DNA from: Bimastos eiseni
Lineage: Eukaryota > Annelida > Clitellata > Crassiclitellata > Lumbricidae
Direction of reading: 5' to 3'
Assembly: GCA_959347315.1 (NCBI GenBank)
Contig: OY365810.1
Coordinates: 10,243,540-10,307,539 of the forward strand
Length of the DNA: 64,000 bases
The first letter of the stretch is position 1. The number at the start of each line of letters is the position of its first letter. The position numbers were made by a program, and so were the translations under genes. This document shows positions 33,865-45,784 of this stretch, piece by piece. The notes beneath the pieces are model-generated. The model ran no database searches, was not told the origin of the DNA, and saw only the letters and a program-made list of their open reading frames with translations.

Positions 33865-34013
33865 GGTGTCCGCTCGATAATCCGAAGGTTCGATAGTCCG
33901 AAGGTTCTATAATCTGAAGAAAACTCGGACTAGAAATTTTTGGGGGGATTATTGAACCTTCAGACTATCGAACCTTCGAACTGTCGAACCTTCGAACTAT
34001 TGATACAGAACCC
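33865..34013. mobile_element. TTCGATAGTCCGAAGG hairpin MITE, copy 3
   Basis: 149 bp. The left arm starts GGTGTCCGCTCGATAATCC and the right arm ends GATACAGAACCC; the two arms are inverted arrays of the 16-17-bp unit. Flanks TTTGAA on both sides (33858-33864 and 34014-34019) give a 6-bp or longer target duplication. Confidence 0.88.
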
Positions 34014-34528
34014 TTTGAACGTCCATTCGATCTATTGACTGGAATCTGTTGGTTGGTTCCACATTCTGCAGGGCATCTATTGGTGTCTCTTTACCTAGTT
34101 TACTGTGCATACTATTGCTTCCTGATGTAATCGTATATAACTATATCCATGTAGTTGCATATGACACCTGAGATCATTTAGGTTGAACAGAGAACAGAGA
34201 ACACCTTTTTTGATATTCTTAAGCATGTGCTATATTAAAAGTCCAAATACATACATACATCACTCACAATTCCTCAGCGTCATTGAACTTTCTTAAATTA
34301 AATATTGGTTTCTGAAAATAACTATAATAATAATATTGCATCATCTTATTGTTATTTTATCTTATTTATATTTTCGTCTTATTTATAATTTATTATTAAT
34401 AATTATTAATAGTAATATTGAAATAGGCTTATTTGGTTACCAAGCACAATTTCTGGGGAGATGTGTGGGTAAATACAAGTGTATTTTAGTGCGCTTAGCT
34501 ATCTGGTGTGTTGGACTGTAGATATAAT

Positions 34529-35039
34529 TAGGGCTGGTAACGATTAATTTTATTTTAATAGTTAGCTTTTGAAAGATTAATGATTAATCAAGATTTAGTT
34601 TTGATAAAATCGCCCAAAAAAATTGTAGTCACATTTGTCAGACAGAAAAATGACAATTAGATTAAAATTATCAGTTATTGAATTTAGTTACAAAAGGAAA
34701 ATAACACAGGCGGTTTTCTTGCCCATATTGAAGTGTTAGATCCATGGTATGCTATTTTTCGCAATGAATGGAATAATAGCATTTTTGAAATTTCCGTTAG
34801 CCAATAAATTAAATGGAAAATGTTCATGTAATCGACATGATAAAGTTAATATTTAATATCTCAATTACTATTCGCCACCATATTGTTTGCTGTTCTTATT
34901 GTTGCTTCCAGACTTTCGGTATGTTTTAGTGACGAGTAGAAAAATCGATTATTATTATAAAAACGATTTATTAAAAATTTTATCGTTAAAATAAATTAAC
35001 GATTGATCGATTAATTAATCGTTAACTTCTGCAGCCCTA
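34529..35039. mobile_element. hAT-type non-autonomous element (511 bp)
   Basis: Termini TAGGGCTG and CAGCCCTA with adjoining inverted AACGATTAAT / ATTAATCGTTAA segments; flanks GATATAAT and GATATACA (6 of 8). Very AT-rich interior and no transposase. The ACGATTAAT termini resemble known hAT ends. Confidence 0.75.
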
Positions 35040-35349
35040 GATATACAATGTGTAAGAAGCCCTGAAGGACTGAGCCCAGAATAGATGCAGCTCTAGGATT
35101 AATTGCTTGGTTAAGTAAAGCCATCATTTGGTCTAAGTCTCTATGAGTCATCTTTATCTCTGATTGGATGCTCTCCTCTTGACTTTTTGACCCGGAATCC
35201 ATTCATTGGAAGGAAAAACTAGTTGCAGACTCTGATCTTGAGAGGGAATTTCCTCTGTGACCTTGTGACCCTTTCTCTCTCTATCCATCCCTGTAGGCTG
35301 ATGATGACTGTCTGAATGGTCCATCCAGCTGCCATACCTTGTTTTGACA

Positions 35350-35560
35350 TGAACAGAGTGAGAGAGACAGACAAAAGGAGGAACATATATAGACAGACAA
35401 ATAGATGGATCATCAGACATTTTTACAAACATACAGACGGATAAACATATAGACAGTTGGGCATGCAGAAGGTTGGACAGATAGACAGACAGTTAGACAG
35501 AAGGATGGACAGATAGACAGGCAGTTAGACAGAAGTATGGATATGCAGGCATATAGACAG
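35350..35560. repeat. Irregular GACA tetranucleotide stretch
   Basis: Interrupted AGACAGACAG units with ATAGACAG variants; no coding capacity. Confidence 0.85.
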
Positions 35561-35699
35561 TGTTCTGATAATGGGATGTTGAGCTGTGGTCGCTGTCGTC
35601 TTAATATCATCTTTCAAATCCTTCTTCATTTCCTCTGGAAACGCCACAGGTAATTGCAGGACACCGCTGCCTGTTGGATCCTAGCGCAGTCTAATCAAT

Positions 35700-36845
35700 A
35701 TTTCTCTCCTCCACTCCACCTCCTTCTTCTCCTTGTTCTCCCACTCTTCCTGCTTCTCCTCCACCTTCTCCCACTCCTTCTCCTCCTTCTCCCATTCTTC
35801 CTCCTTTCCTCCACCTTCTCCCACTCTTTCTTCTCCTCCTTCTCCCACTCTTCCTGCTTCTCCTCCACCTTCTCCCACTCCTTCTCCTCCTTCTCCCACT
35901 CTTCCTCCTTTCCTCCACCTTCTCCCACTCTTTCTTCTCCTACTTCTCCCACTCTTCCTGCTTCTCCTCCACCTTCTCCCACTCCTTCTCCTCCTTCTCC
36001 CACTCTTCCTCCTTTCCTCTACCTTCTCCCACTCCTTCTTCTCCTTCTCCCACTCTTCCTGCTTCTCCTCCACCTTCTCCCACTCCTTCTCCTCCACCTT
36101 CTCCCACTCTTTCTCCTCCTTCTCCCACTCTTCCTCCTTTCCTCCACCTTCTCCCACTCCTTCTTCTCCTCCTTCTCCCACTCTTCCTGCTTCTCCTCCA
36201 CCTTCTCCCACTCCTTCTCCTCCTTCTCCCACTCTTCCTCCTTTCCTCCACCTTCTCCCACTCCTTCTTCTCCTTCTCCCACTCTTCCTGCTTCTCCTCC
36301 ACCTTCTCCCACTCTTTCTCCTCATTCTCCCACTCTTCCTCCTTTCCTCCACCTTCTCCCACTCCTTCTTCTTCTCCTTCTCCAACTCTTCCTGCTTCTC
36401 CTCCACCTTCTCCCACTCCTTCTCCTCCTTCTCCCACTCTTCCTCCTTTCCTCCACCTTCTCCCACTCCTTCTTCTCCTTCTCCCACTCTTCCTGCTTCT
36501 CCTCCACCTTCTCCCACTCCTTCTTCTCCTCCTTCTCCCACTCTTCCTGCTTCTCCTCCACCTTCTCCCACTCCTTCTCCTCCTCCCACTCTTCCTCCTT
36601 TCCTCCACCTTCTCCCACTCCTTCTTCTCCTTCTCCCACTCTTCCTGCTTCTCCTCCACCTTCTCCCACTCCTTCTTCTCCTCCTTCTCCCACTCTTCCT
36701 CCTTTCCTCCACCTTCTCCCACTCCTTCTTCTCCTCCTTCTCCCACTCCTTCTCCTCCTTCTCCCACTCTTCCTCCTTCTCCTCCTCCTTCTCCCACTCT
36801 GTCTCCTTCACCTTCTCCCACTCCTTCTCCTCCACCTTCTCCTCT
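35700..36845. repeat. 1.1-kb polypyrimidine minisatellite, 101-104-bp higher-order unit
   Basis: The plus strand is almost entirely C and T. Sub-units beginning TTCTCCCACT (about 30, 21, 29 and 24 bp) are arranged in a super-unit: the marker TTCCTGCTTCTCC recurs at 35751, 35855, 35959, 36060, 36188, 36289, 36393, 36494, 36548 and 36646, i.e. spacings of mostly 101-104 bp with one 128 and one 54. Several frames on both strands are open throughout because stop codons cannot form; I do not regard these as genes. Confidence 0.97.
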
Positions 36846-37700
36846 CCTATTCTTCAGTTGATTGCATTCTCATTTCTGCTCAGCTGTCTATGCATACTCA
36901 TACAGGTTCTGCTCATTACTGACAGCTATTTTCAAAAAGAACAAAATTTTCCCAAAGGCGTCCAGAAAGGCAGCCGTGAGTATTAAGTGTTGGAGACTTC
37001 ATCGCACCACGAGGGAGGCAAGAAGTCCTCTCCTTGACCTCTGGTCGTACCAACTTCCTGAAGGGAACAACATCCAAGACATAGTAGTTGTTGTTGGAGG
37101 GGGTACTTTTGCCAGGGTAGGAACCATGAACGTGACACTGTGCTTTTCAGAGTTATCCACGGGACAATCATTCCAACTGAAACATTCCCTGATTTGCTTA
37201 ATTGGCAGTTTAGCCACGCAAAAGTATCCCACTGGTGATGCATTGTTGTAAATTGATGCTAATTATGCCTCTGTGTGTGTGACCTTTCTGTGATCCTGAG
37301 TGGCTTTCGTGTTAAACTGTGCCAGGCTTCACTGGATAGTGGCAGTTATGTGAAAAGCTCCACCGTTAGGATAGTCTATCAGTCTGAGTTCTTCCTCTGC
37401 CTTCCTTTGGTCTGTGTGCGTGTGACTGTTTGTATTTCTGCCACACAAGGAATCTGTATTAAAGGAATGGTTGCTGATAACATTTCGGTGTACACGTTTC
37501 ACTCCCAAATATAGATGTCACCCTAATTTAAATTTTTGCTTCTATTTCAAAATATGATGTTTTAAACTGCCAAAATTATTTTATTTTATTTTGCTGACAC
37601 GGTTATTCGTCAATTTTCCTTAATAACTAAAAGTTAACGAATCAGCTTGATGTAAAACTTTCTTGCTCCCGATTATGCTAATTCACTTTTTGTTGGTCTC
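36846..37700. other. No recognisable gene
   Basis: Unique sequence with a 129-codon plus-strand open frame (36862-37251) that lacks recognisable motifs and begins next to the minisatellite. Its reality is doubtful. Confidence 0.4.
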
Positions 37701-37739
37701 TCAGACCTTGAACTCAAAAGGCTTTAACGTATCCAAAAT

Positions 37740-38126
37740 ACGTTAGCTCGAGTAGTGCTACGTGTCCCACTACGAACATGCTCCTCTGCCCTACTCCACC
37801 AGCTGCATTGGCTCCCTGTTGAATTCAGAATCAAATTTAAGTTAGCTTGTTTGACCTACAAAGCCATCATCACCAGTACACCTACCTATATTCATGCTCT
37901 ACTAACTCCTTACATTCCTCCTCGTTGCTTACAATCATCAAGAACAGGTCTTTTAGTTAAATCATGATGCAGAACAGTTATGGGCTCTCGTGCATTTCAT
38001 GTCTCTGCTCCTAGGGAATGGAATCTACTGCCACTCTCTCTTCGTAGCTCAAATTCACTTCCTTCCTTTAAAAAGCGACTCAAAACTCACTATTTCTCTT
38101 TGGCTTTCAAGGATTTGGAAATCTGA
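37740..38126 (+). pseudogene. CR1-like LINE C-terminal fragment
   Basis: Reads IQNTLARVVLRVPL, then ALLHQLHWLPVEFRIKFKL, YIPPRCLQSSRTGLL, an in-frame TGA (37965-37967), then GSRAFHVSAPREWNLLPLSL and FKKRLKTHYFSLAF, ending at TGA 38124-38126. This is the standard C-terminus of CR1/L2-like LINEs (LHWLPVxxRIxFKL...LxPYxPxRxLRSS...AFxxAAPxxWNxLP). The element is 5'-truncated and broken by one stop. Confidence 0.9.
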
Positions 38127-39148
38127 TTGCATCTTCTCCTGGCGACTGACTATCCGCACCTCAGATTCACATTTAGGTGTGACCTTGTGCGCGTTACAAG
38201 TTTATTAATAATAAAAATAATAATAATCGCCTTAAAACTAGTGACACGACGTTACATAGGGAGTTTCCAGTCCTGTGCATATTGGTCCTTGGTTTGCAAC
38301 ATGAGAGGTCTGGTCTGGTAGAACAGTGTTCAGTTGAATTGCCAGCCTATGGTTCATATCCTTTGTGCAGCAACGTTGTTGGTAGAACTTGGTGGATGTT
38401 CACTTGCTCAGTGTTCTGCCATTGGTCTAATTCTTTGGACTCTGCTTTGGACTCCTCGAGTTCCCCTCTTCCCTCATAAGTGTACTCTTGAAAGCTAGGT
38501 GCATGGTCTCAGCATATTCATGAGTGCTAAGAGGGGCATTTATGGGTTAGAATACCCTTGTTTATGTTCTTTTATTATTTTGTCATTCCTTAGTTTGTTT
38601 ATCTTTGACCTAAAGATTGTCTTGTCTCTTTATATTCCTAGTGTCTAATACTGTCTATCCATTTATAAATTAGGCTAAGTGGTGAGTTATGAGATAATGC
38701 ACTCTGTTTAGGTTTTGTATTTGCTTTCCTTTTTGTTTTGAACAGTATCTATTGATTTTTGGTGGCAAAGCTTTGTTCCATCTTCCTGACCTTGTTGCAG
38801 AGGTGTAAGAGGAAGCAGAGAGAAGTGCCAGCTGCTGTCATAGAATTGGTGATTGTGATAATACTTTCAGAATTATCACTTGTTCCGGATTATGGTCATG
38901 TAATTATGTAATAACGATTTTCTTCAATCTTTTTGTGTTTTTATGATGCACTGTGTTTTTACTTTCCTCCCTCCTTCATGGTCTGTTGATTGTTGGCAGG
39001 CGACCTTTGTTGGGACTGGGCCTGACGCCTGACTTGCAGAGTTGCAACTTATTCGCCACTGAAGCCTTGCAGTGATACAACTTTGGTGAATGTTCTGAAC
39101 AAGGACATTCATGTAATGTGAGCTGTGCATATGAGATCACTTGGTTTC
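38127..39148. other. No recognisable gene
   Basis: Sequence following the LINE 3' end; no tail structure or target duplication was clear and no coding motifs were seen. Confidence 0.45.

Positions 39149-39238
<90 letters not shown>
39149..39238. repeat. (GT)n(GA)n compound microsatellite
   Basis: About 28 bp of GT followed directly by about 60 bp of GA. Confidence 0.98.
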
Positions 39239-39241
<3 letters not shown>

Positions 39242-39777
39242 AGCGGTAGGGAGGAGAGAAGGTCCTTGCGGCTCAATTGTGTTGCATCAATAGTCAATGA
39301 TAGGACAGATAGAGGTGTATATGCAATTATGCATCTAGGAAGATTAGAACAGATGCTGAGAGGCAGATGGATGGGTGGGGGTTGTAAGGGCTATGAGGTG
39401 CGGGTCACTGGTTTCAACTTCCCTAACCTTGACATTTGAGGGCAGCGGCTAATGGCAGATGGCCAGTCCTCTTCCTTTTCTGCCTAATCTTCCCAGGGTC
39501 AGTGTATGGTCATTTTGTAGCTCCATTTGTAGGGTATTGAATCCCAGCGTCTAGGTGGACAGCTCATCATGCAAGAAGAGCATTCATCGATTTCATCCCT
39601 CATAAAGATAATAGATTTTTATGAAATTGTTTCATAATATTACTCCCACAGTGGTGCAGCCGAAAGAATGCGTGAGATGAACTTAATGAATGTGTATATA
39701 TGGAGATGACGATAGACCAAGAATTGGTCTCATCCACCAAAGCATAAGGAGTGAAGGGAATTAATGGACATCCATCT

Positions 39778-40003
39778 TGTCTGTCTGTCTCACTCTCCCT
39801 TTCTCTCTCTCCCTGTCTCTCTCCCTGTCTCTCTCCCTCTCTCTCTCCCTATCTCTCTGTCTCTCTCTGTCTGTGTCTCTCTCTCTCTCTCGCTCTCTCT
39901 CCATCTCTCTCCATCTCTCTCCATCTCTCTCTCCTTATCTCTCTTGCTTTCTCTCTCTGTCTCTCTCTGTCTCTCTCTCTCTCTGTTTCTCTGTCTGTCT
40001 GTC

Positions 40004-40036
<33 letters not shown>

Positions 40037-40045
40037 GTGTCTGAA
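39778..40045. repeat. (CT)n/(CTGT)n microsatellite
   Basis: About 265 bp of CTCTCTGT, CTCC and CTGT units; all three plus-strand frames open as Ser/Leu-rich repeats that are not genes. Confidence 0.97.
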
Positions 40046-40790
40046 ACAGGAGACCAGAGAGAAGAGAGACCAGTCAGTTTATAATAAATTTGTCTCGCTT
40101 TCTGCTTCTGATGGATGTGTCAGTGTCCCTGTCTTACCTACTTGTCCTTTATCACGGAATCTCCACCATGGCTGACCTGAATCCCAGCCAATGCATCTGA
40201 ACCTGCAGAGACCTTATATGTATACAATGGTGTCTGATTGTAGACACTTCTGTGGGTTTCTAGGAAATGCCTCTCAGAGTTCGGTCTAATTGTAACATCA
40301 AGAATTTTGTTGAAACTATTGTAGGCAAGAAACTTAATTTAGTCCTGTGCTACTGAGCAGTTGTGGTATCCAGCCAGTCTTACTCTTGTAGGACCGCATA
40401 AATGAAAGTACGCATGCATTATGCATGTGGAAGTACACATGTGTAATGGGCATTCATAGAGAATGGACATATAACCATATAACACGTGTTGTACTGGTTC
40501 CCCAGGGTCTTCTCTCACTCTTTTTATGCTCACCTTAAAACTGTCCTTGTCACTTTGTCAGCCATGCTGAGGTCGGGAGCATTCCTGAGTAGTAACAATG
40601 AAGGAGTGCTATATCAAATCTATGCAATGCAAGAAGGAAAGATATGTCCCCACTGCACATGTCCACTTGTACATAATAAGAGTCTGATCGGATGTAATAT
40701 TCTGCTTTGATGCAATTAACATCTGCGTTAATATTTATACTCTCCTTTAATATTACTCCAGTTAAAGCTGATGGACCTATTGCTACTTGG

Positions 40791-41105
40791 CAATGGACTC
40801 GGACGCTGCCCCTAGGCGTCGTCGACCCTTGCCCCCTCGCTCCGTCCCTGCTGGTGCATCCAGTGCATCGTCCCTGCGGTCCATCGGCTAACAGCCGATG
40901 AGAGCAACGCAACAGAGGCAGCGCGTGAAAATCCTGAGTTACGGTCGTTGGAGTGTTTAACTTGCCCGTCCTGTTTGGCCCCCTGTGATGGGCGAGGCTA
41001 TTCGTTCGACCGGTGCGAGGTCAAAGTAGGACCTGACGAAGAGTATCCGGAGAAATACTGTGATCGATCCTTGTAGCACGGGAAATAGCACTGGAAATTC
41101 GTTGG
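40791..41105 (+). promoter_or_regulatory. CpG-rich patch, candidate promoter and first exon
   Basis: I count roughly 29 CpG in about 315 bp here, while flanking kilobases have only a handful each. The patch ends in TTCGTTG|GTAAGA at 41104/41105, a good plus-strand splice donor. In an animal with CpG-depleted (methylated) transcribed regions such a patch is typical of an unmethylated promoter. The next plus-strand exon recognised is the liprin-beta exon at 50431, so this could be its 5' non-coding exon; that link is inference. CpG remains moderately high to about 41700. Confidence 0.4.
40816..41076 (+). other. Cys-rich open segment without start codon
   Basis: 86 codons open between TAG (40813-40815) and TAG (41074-41076), with nine cysteines, including ECLTCPSCLAPC and a later DRCEVKVG and EKYCDRS. 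There is no in-frame Met at its beginning. An internal AG (CTAACAG, about 40893) could act as acceptor, but no polypyrimidine tract precedes it. It may be a chance product of the GC-rich patch or an exon of an unknown secreted or zinc-binding protein. Confidence 0.25.
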
Positions 41106-42588
41106 TAAGAATAGAACTGTTCTTTAACTGCTATATCTTGCTGCTTTTTCTGTTAGTAATGTGACTAATGTCTTGGTTAATGGCCGAATTTAGTAATAGG
41201 TGGAGCCCGGATCCTTTTCCAGTCACCTATCCAAAGGCCCTTCTGAATACTTTTGGAAGCCATACTCTATTTCTGGTTAAAGTGGAGCAGGCTGTTTACT
41301 GGAGCATCACATTTAAATTTTTACAAAATTTGTGTTTTGCGTTCTCTTCTTTGTAATTCGGGTTAGATGCCCCCGAAAATACCTATAGCGTCGCTGAAGC
41401 ACAGGCAGATTTCTTGGTCTTCAATTCTCTATTTCCTAACAAATTCTCCTTCCCATCAAATTTACTATCTTAGACTTAAAGATGTGATGTTCGGGACCGT
41501 TTCTCGCCTAATGGACTGTTTACCACCACACCGGTAGCGATAGTAGGTCTGTTTCTCATGCACTTAATTCGTCCCACATCGAACGGTCGGATTAATTGGT
41601 TTAGTATTGAGCTGGAGGACGATTATCGATCCTATGTATTATGCGTGGAGGAGATTTGTTGGTCCGTGTCGTCAATGCGGCAGATCTGAGGTTCTCTTCC
41701 GTAAGAAAATGCTCAAGGCAAATATTTTGTCAGCGTGTTGACAGCTCTTTGCGTCTGCCAATCGCCTCGCTCATCACCCCTGTCTGGTGGGTCTGCTGAC
41801 ATACTGCATCAGCCATCATCAGCCGCCTCAAGCATCTACAAGACGTAGAATGGCTGTGTTTATTGACGGAAATGCTTATCCCTTCCAACACTCTTAAGGT
41901 CGATGTCTGGTAACTGCATTGACAAGTGCGTATGGCTGGATTATTACTCAAAGCCAGAGGTTATGTGGTGCGAAAACTGGTTCTGGATATCTGTGTGTGT
42001 GTGTTGAGTTGAATTGTGAGATATCTTGAGTATTGGACGGATGATCCATTGATAGACTAGTCAAGACATGCATGCACTTTAGTAATTTGCTAAAGCTGAT
42101 TTGGCTATTTGTGTATAAGGCATTGGCCAATAGGGTATACCATAACCCAGTCTTAATGAAGCCAAATTGCAGAAGATTAATTCATAATACAGAAAAGCAG
42201 CCTATGATGTATAAGGATATTCATGTACAATGTACAACCGAACTTTTATGTAGCACATTTTCAGAACCTGTCTGATGCGCAGGGTAATTTTTGGATGAGC
42301 AGTTAAGTGTTGCTATTGCCAAACGAGTCAACCGTGATTGTCTGTTCTGTGCTTTAGTCATCTTCGTAACTGCCATTGATAGTTCATGATGCCAACCTGC
42401 TTTCGGCTGTGGTGGACACAAATGATCCAGATGGTTCTTGATCAGTTGTTAAAAGTGAATTGGTCATACTTTACGCAATACATTACAATACAATACAGCT
42501 GTACTTGAAATGCACTGTTTTCAATGCTCACATATGAACATATAACAGAGTATTCATGGATGGTGTAGGATGTTTGCAACTTCCAAGT
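41106..42588. other. No recognisable gene; CpG-moderate left end
   Basis: If the candidate first exon is real, this begins the large first intron. No other feature was recognised. Confidence 0.4.
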
Positions 42589-42660
42589 GAAGGCCTTGCT
42601 CAGGTGAGCACCTAACTGGAAGATCGAACCCACACTCTCCACGTTAAGGGCTGAGCACAA
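42589..42660 (-). repeat. tRNA-derived SINE head
   Basis: Minus strand: GTGCTCAGCCCTTAACGTGG (A-box region) and GTGGGTTCGATCTTCC (B box). Confidence 0.55.
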
Positions 42661-43084
42661 TATGTAATTGTCACAATATTTTTTGTGTTCTTTTGTTTTT
42701 AAAATTCAATACAACGTCATTCTTCATTCATTGCTGTGTTTAAAGCCCAGTTGGTATATAAGGAAAGCTATCTGGCCACATTGCACCCTGCAGTTCTGAA
42801 CACCACTCTGAAGGGTGTTTTGTCTGTTGAGAGGTTGAGTTGATTGACTGGGCAGATGCTGCCAGTGGTTGGTAGACAGGGTGCTGAGTTTGATTGCTTC
42901 CAGGCGGAAAGCTATGCTGGAATGTATTCACAGTGGAAGATGAAGATAAGTTCCTTGAAATAGCAATTCATAGCCATGGGTGTGAATTGTTAGCGACTTG
43001 CAGAGTGAAGGCCAATAACCAGTCTTCTCCCTCGCCGTTTTATCTTCCCACTGACATTATAATATCAGTGTGCTCATTATTACC

Positions 43085-43205
43085 GAGTTGGGTATAGTGC
43101 ATGTGAAGTAGAAATCTCGAAATAAATTTCTGCCCTGGCAGGGGTTTGAACCATAGACCTCTCAGTCGTCAGTCCGGAATGCTAACCACTCAACTATCAG
43201 ACACC
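43085..43205 (-). repeat. tRNA-derived SINE
   Basis: Minus strand: TGATAGTTGAGTGGTTAGC (A box) and GGTTCAAACCCCTGCC (B box), 35-40 bp apart as in tRNA genes. The arms are too diverged to call a functional tRNA. Confidence 0.7.
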
Positions 43206-43769
43206 CAATGGATTTTCCTGCAGGGGAGAACTTTGGACATATATTCGTTGTTAAATTTGACGGTTGGTTGTGACTGTGGCTGGCTGTTGGTTTTGAGTTG
43301 TGTATGGGAGTGGAATGTATATCTGTCAGTTTTACCTGAATTCAGTCTGTTGAGGATGAGTTGCTGTGTATTGTGGAGCATTCTGTTGCTTGGCATTCTC
43401 GTCAAAACATTATTTGTTATCAGACATTCTTGTGTATGCAATGCATTCATCGTTCTTTGAAAGACATTCCTCCAAAAGTTTCCAAATGTTGTACGTATCA
43501 TCTTTTTATTTTATGTATATTTTGTAAAGAACATGAAGTGAGGAGCATGATAATTTTTAAATTGTAGCGATGTTATTGAGAAGTGGTTTAAGTTGTGAGT
43601 TTGAGATGCATGAACACAAAGAGGCCTCATCTTAGTTGATTGGCATTGTTTGTCTAAAAATTGTTTTTATAAACTCTGAATAAATAGCACAGATGTTTTC
43701 AAATAACTACAATGAATTTTTTGAAGTGTTAGAAGTTGAGTGATTGGTTTCATGTTTTATTTTCATTCA

Positions 43770-44060
43770 TTCATTTACAAGCTTTATATAGCGCCTGAAC
43801 AGTTGCTACTCGGAGGTGCTCCTTTGCCCAGCACGGTTAAAGGAACTGCTTTTAGGTTAGAGTATTCCTCAGAATGGACCCTATGGAGCAAGCACTGCCC
43901 AAGTGGAAACCTGTTCCATACAGAGGGGTCGACCACCGAGAAGGCTTAGTTCTTGTAGAAGTATGGGCGATGGGGACGAGGTACCCCCTCCACTTTTCAT
44001 GAAGTGGCGGGAGCTACGACCTCTGGCATACCCAGGGTAGGGTAGTGATCCGAAATATGA
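43770..44060. repeat. TATAGCGCCT repeat family, copy 1
   Basis: Contains TATATAGCGCCTGAAC...CTACTCGGAGGTGCTC, then a GGACCCTATGG...CTGTTCCATA...GGTCGACCACCGAGAA block, matching in order the segment at 50815-50985 (TATAGCGCCT...CTACTCAGAGGCGCTC...CAGCTATTCCA...GCCGACAATCGAAAA). Probably the 3' part of a retroelement. Confidence 0.55.
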
Positions 44061-45019
44061 TCCACTGGCAGAAGGGACGCTGGTACAGAGCGGTTAGCAT
44101 GTAACCAGATACATGGCCAGCTCTAGGGATGCCTCCTATGAGCCTTGCAGTGGGGTACATGCTCCGGTCCAGGGAGGCCTATCCAAAGCGCCAGAGTAGA
44201 GTGTGCAGCAGTTGTCAAGCCCTGACAAATGGCAGCAGTAAACGAGCGGTTGTAAGCGGGGAAGCAATGAAGCTGACCTAGTGCAGCCTCTGTAGCAGAA
44301 GTCACCAGCAGAGACGGTGGATGTGAGGAGCAAATGTTGGCTCTTGAATCCAGTGCGAATCCTAGAGAACTAGATCATGGACGGTCAAAGAATAGGTAAT
44401 AGTTTCATGAGAGAAATTGACAGCTTGTAGTGGTGAGGTCCAGCGTAGCAAGCTGCTGACGGATGTTTGGCCAGAATCAGCCGCCAGATGTATTGAGTTA
44501 TAGTGGAAATGAGGGTCCTAGGCGATTTGAGACATCCAGACCACCAGGGCCCATCCCGTGACCTGGATCAATGCTCGAACGGCTGCAATGGCCTTAGATG
44601 TCAGGTAGGCCTGAACGCGGACCTATAGGGCCCATGTCGATCGCAGAGGAATTCAGTCAATTCACTCGGTCATGTGAGGAAGTAACCATACAGACCGTGT
44701 GATAATCAGACCATAAATTGAGAATAGATAAGAGAAATGTTAAAATGATGACAATGTTCTTTTGAAGTGTTATAAGTTGATTACTTCGTACGCTCATACA
44801 TACCATGTGGTGGCATATAATTCTGGTCATAGAGTGGACTTCTGCCTATGATATTTGTCCAACACATGTCAATTGGCTGTGACTACAGTCAACTTTAAAC
44901 GTTGACAGTCTACTGAAGATGCCATTCATTGTTTGTCAGACATTTGGCGCCTCTTGTATTCATAGTCATAATTATGTCTCCATCCTGCAATGTTTCGTTT
45001 GAGGTTTATTATTGTTCTT

Positions 45020-45140
45020 ATTGCACATTTATTAAGCGCCACTATATTGGTTATGGTTATATAATGACCAACCATGAGTCGATGGTGCTGAACAATATGT
45101 GATTGGAGGACTTGCTCAAGGTCCCTACACAGTTGGCTTA
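45020..45140 (-). repeat. SINE tail fragment
   Basis: TTTATTAAGCGCCACTATATTGG followed by CTTGCTCAAGGTCCCTAC, the same order as in the SINE at 46260-46480. Confidence 0.45.
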
Positions 45141-45784
45141 AATGTGTGTTCACCGTGTTGGGAGACAAGCGATCTTGCAGTGGCCTCCATGTCACGTGTG
45201 GTTCTTTTGCAACTGTCCATTTTTACTATGGTCTTTTTGTGATTTAACTGAAGTGGACACTGGACAATGAATATAATGCATTGTACGCTCATTCTTCTTA
45301 TATGCTGTTGTCCAGTTGACTTCATTGTATCTTTTTTTGTTGACATATGCTGTGTAGTTTTCTTAAAGGGATCCTAGCTTTGAGCATAGGTTGCTATTTG
45401 CTTTAGGCTTCCTAAGCCGCTGACATTAGAGGGTCTTTTATAATGTGCTCTAGCATTTCCTGGACTTCCCACATAGGGAGAGACATGGTTTATCCATGTG
45501 CGCCTAGAATAGTCAGCCCCATGTCCTACATTTCCTTTTCTCCAGATATAATTATCCTTCCTTCCTGACCTCCCTTTGACCTATTCCACCTTTGTTGCAT
45601 CCAATCCTTTGTGATTGACCTTTCAGGTCCTAAGTCAATTGCCAGATGTCTATGAACTGTGGCTTGGATTTGCAGTCATATTTCTTCTTTCTTCCTGTAA
45701 TTTAATCTGTTAATTCAATGTCTCTCTGGTCTTCCCTTTGTTGTCCCATCCAATCATCAGCAATTACATCTTAATACAGTTCTT

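Noticed and set aside
35654..36986. Long reading frames of 417 and 422 codons (plus) and 384 and 293 codons (minus), Ser/Pro/Leu- or Glu/Arg-rich
   Set aside because: They are frames of one pyrimidine-strand minisatellite where stop codons cannot form; several are open at once and there is no non-repeat protein sequence.
36862..37251. 129-codon plus-strand frame as a gene
   Set aside because: No recognisable motif, no supporting splice context, and it begins beside a minisatellite.
39751..40175. Ser/Leu-rich frames up to 132 codons
   Set aside because: Translation of the CT/CTGT microsatellite.
43085..43205. Possible functional tRNA gene on the minus strand
   Set aside because: Box A and B are present, but the arms do not fold as a proper cloverleaf and similar degenerate heads recur with SINE bodies.
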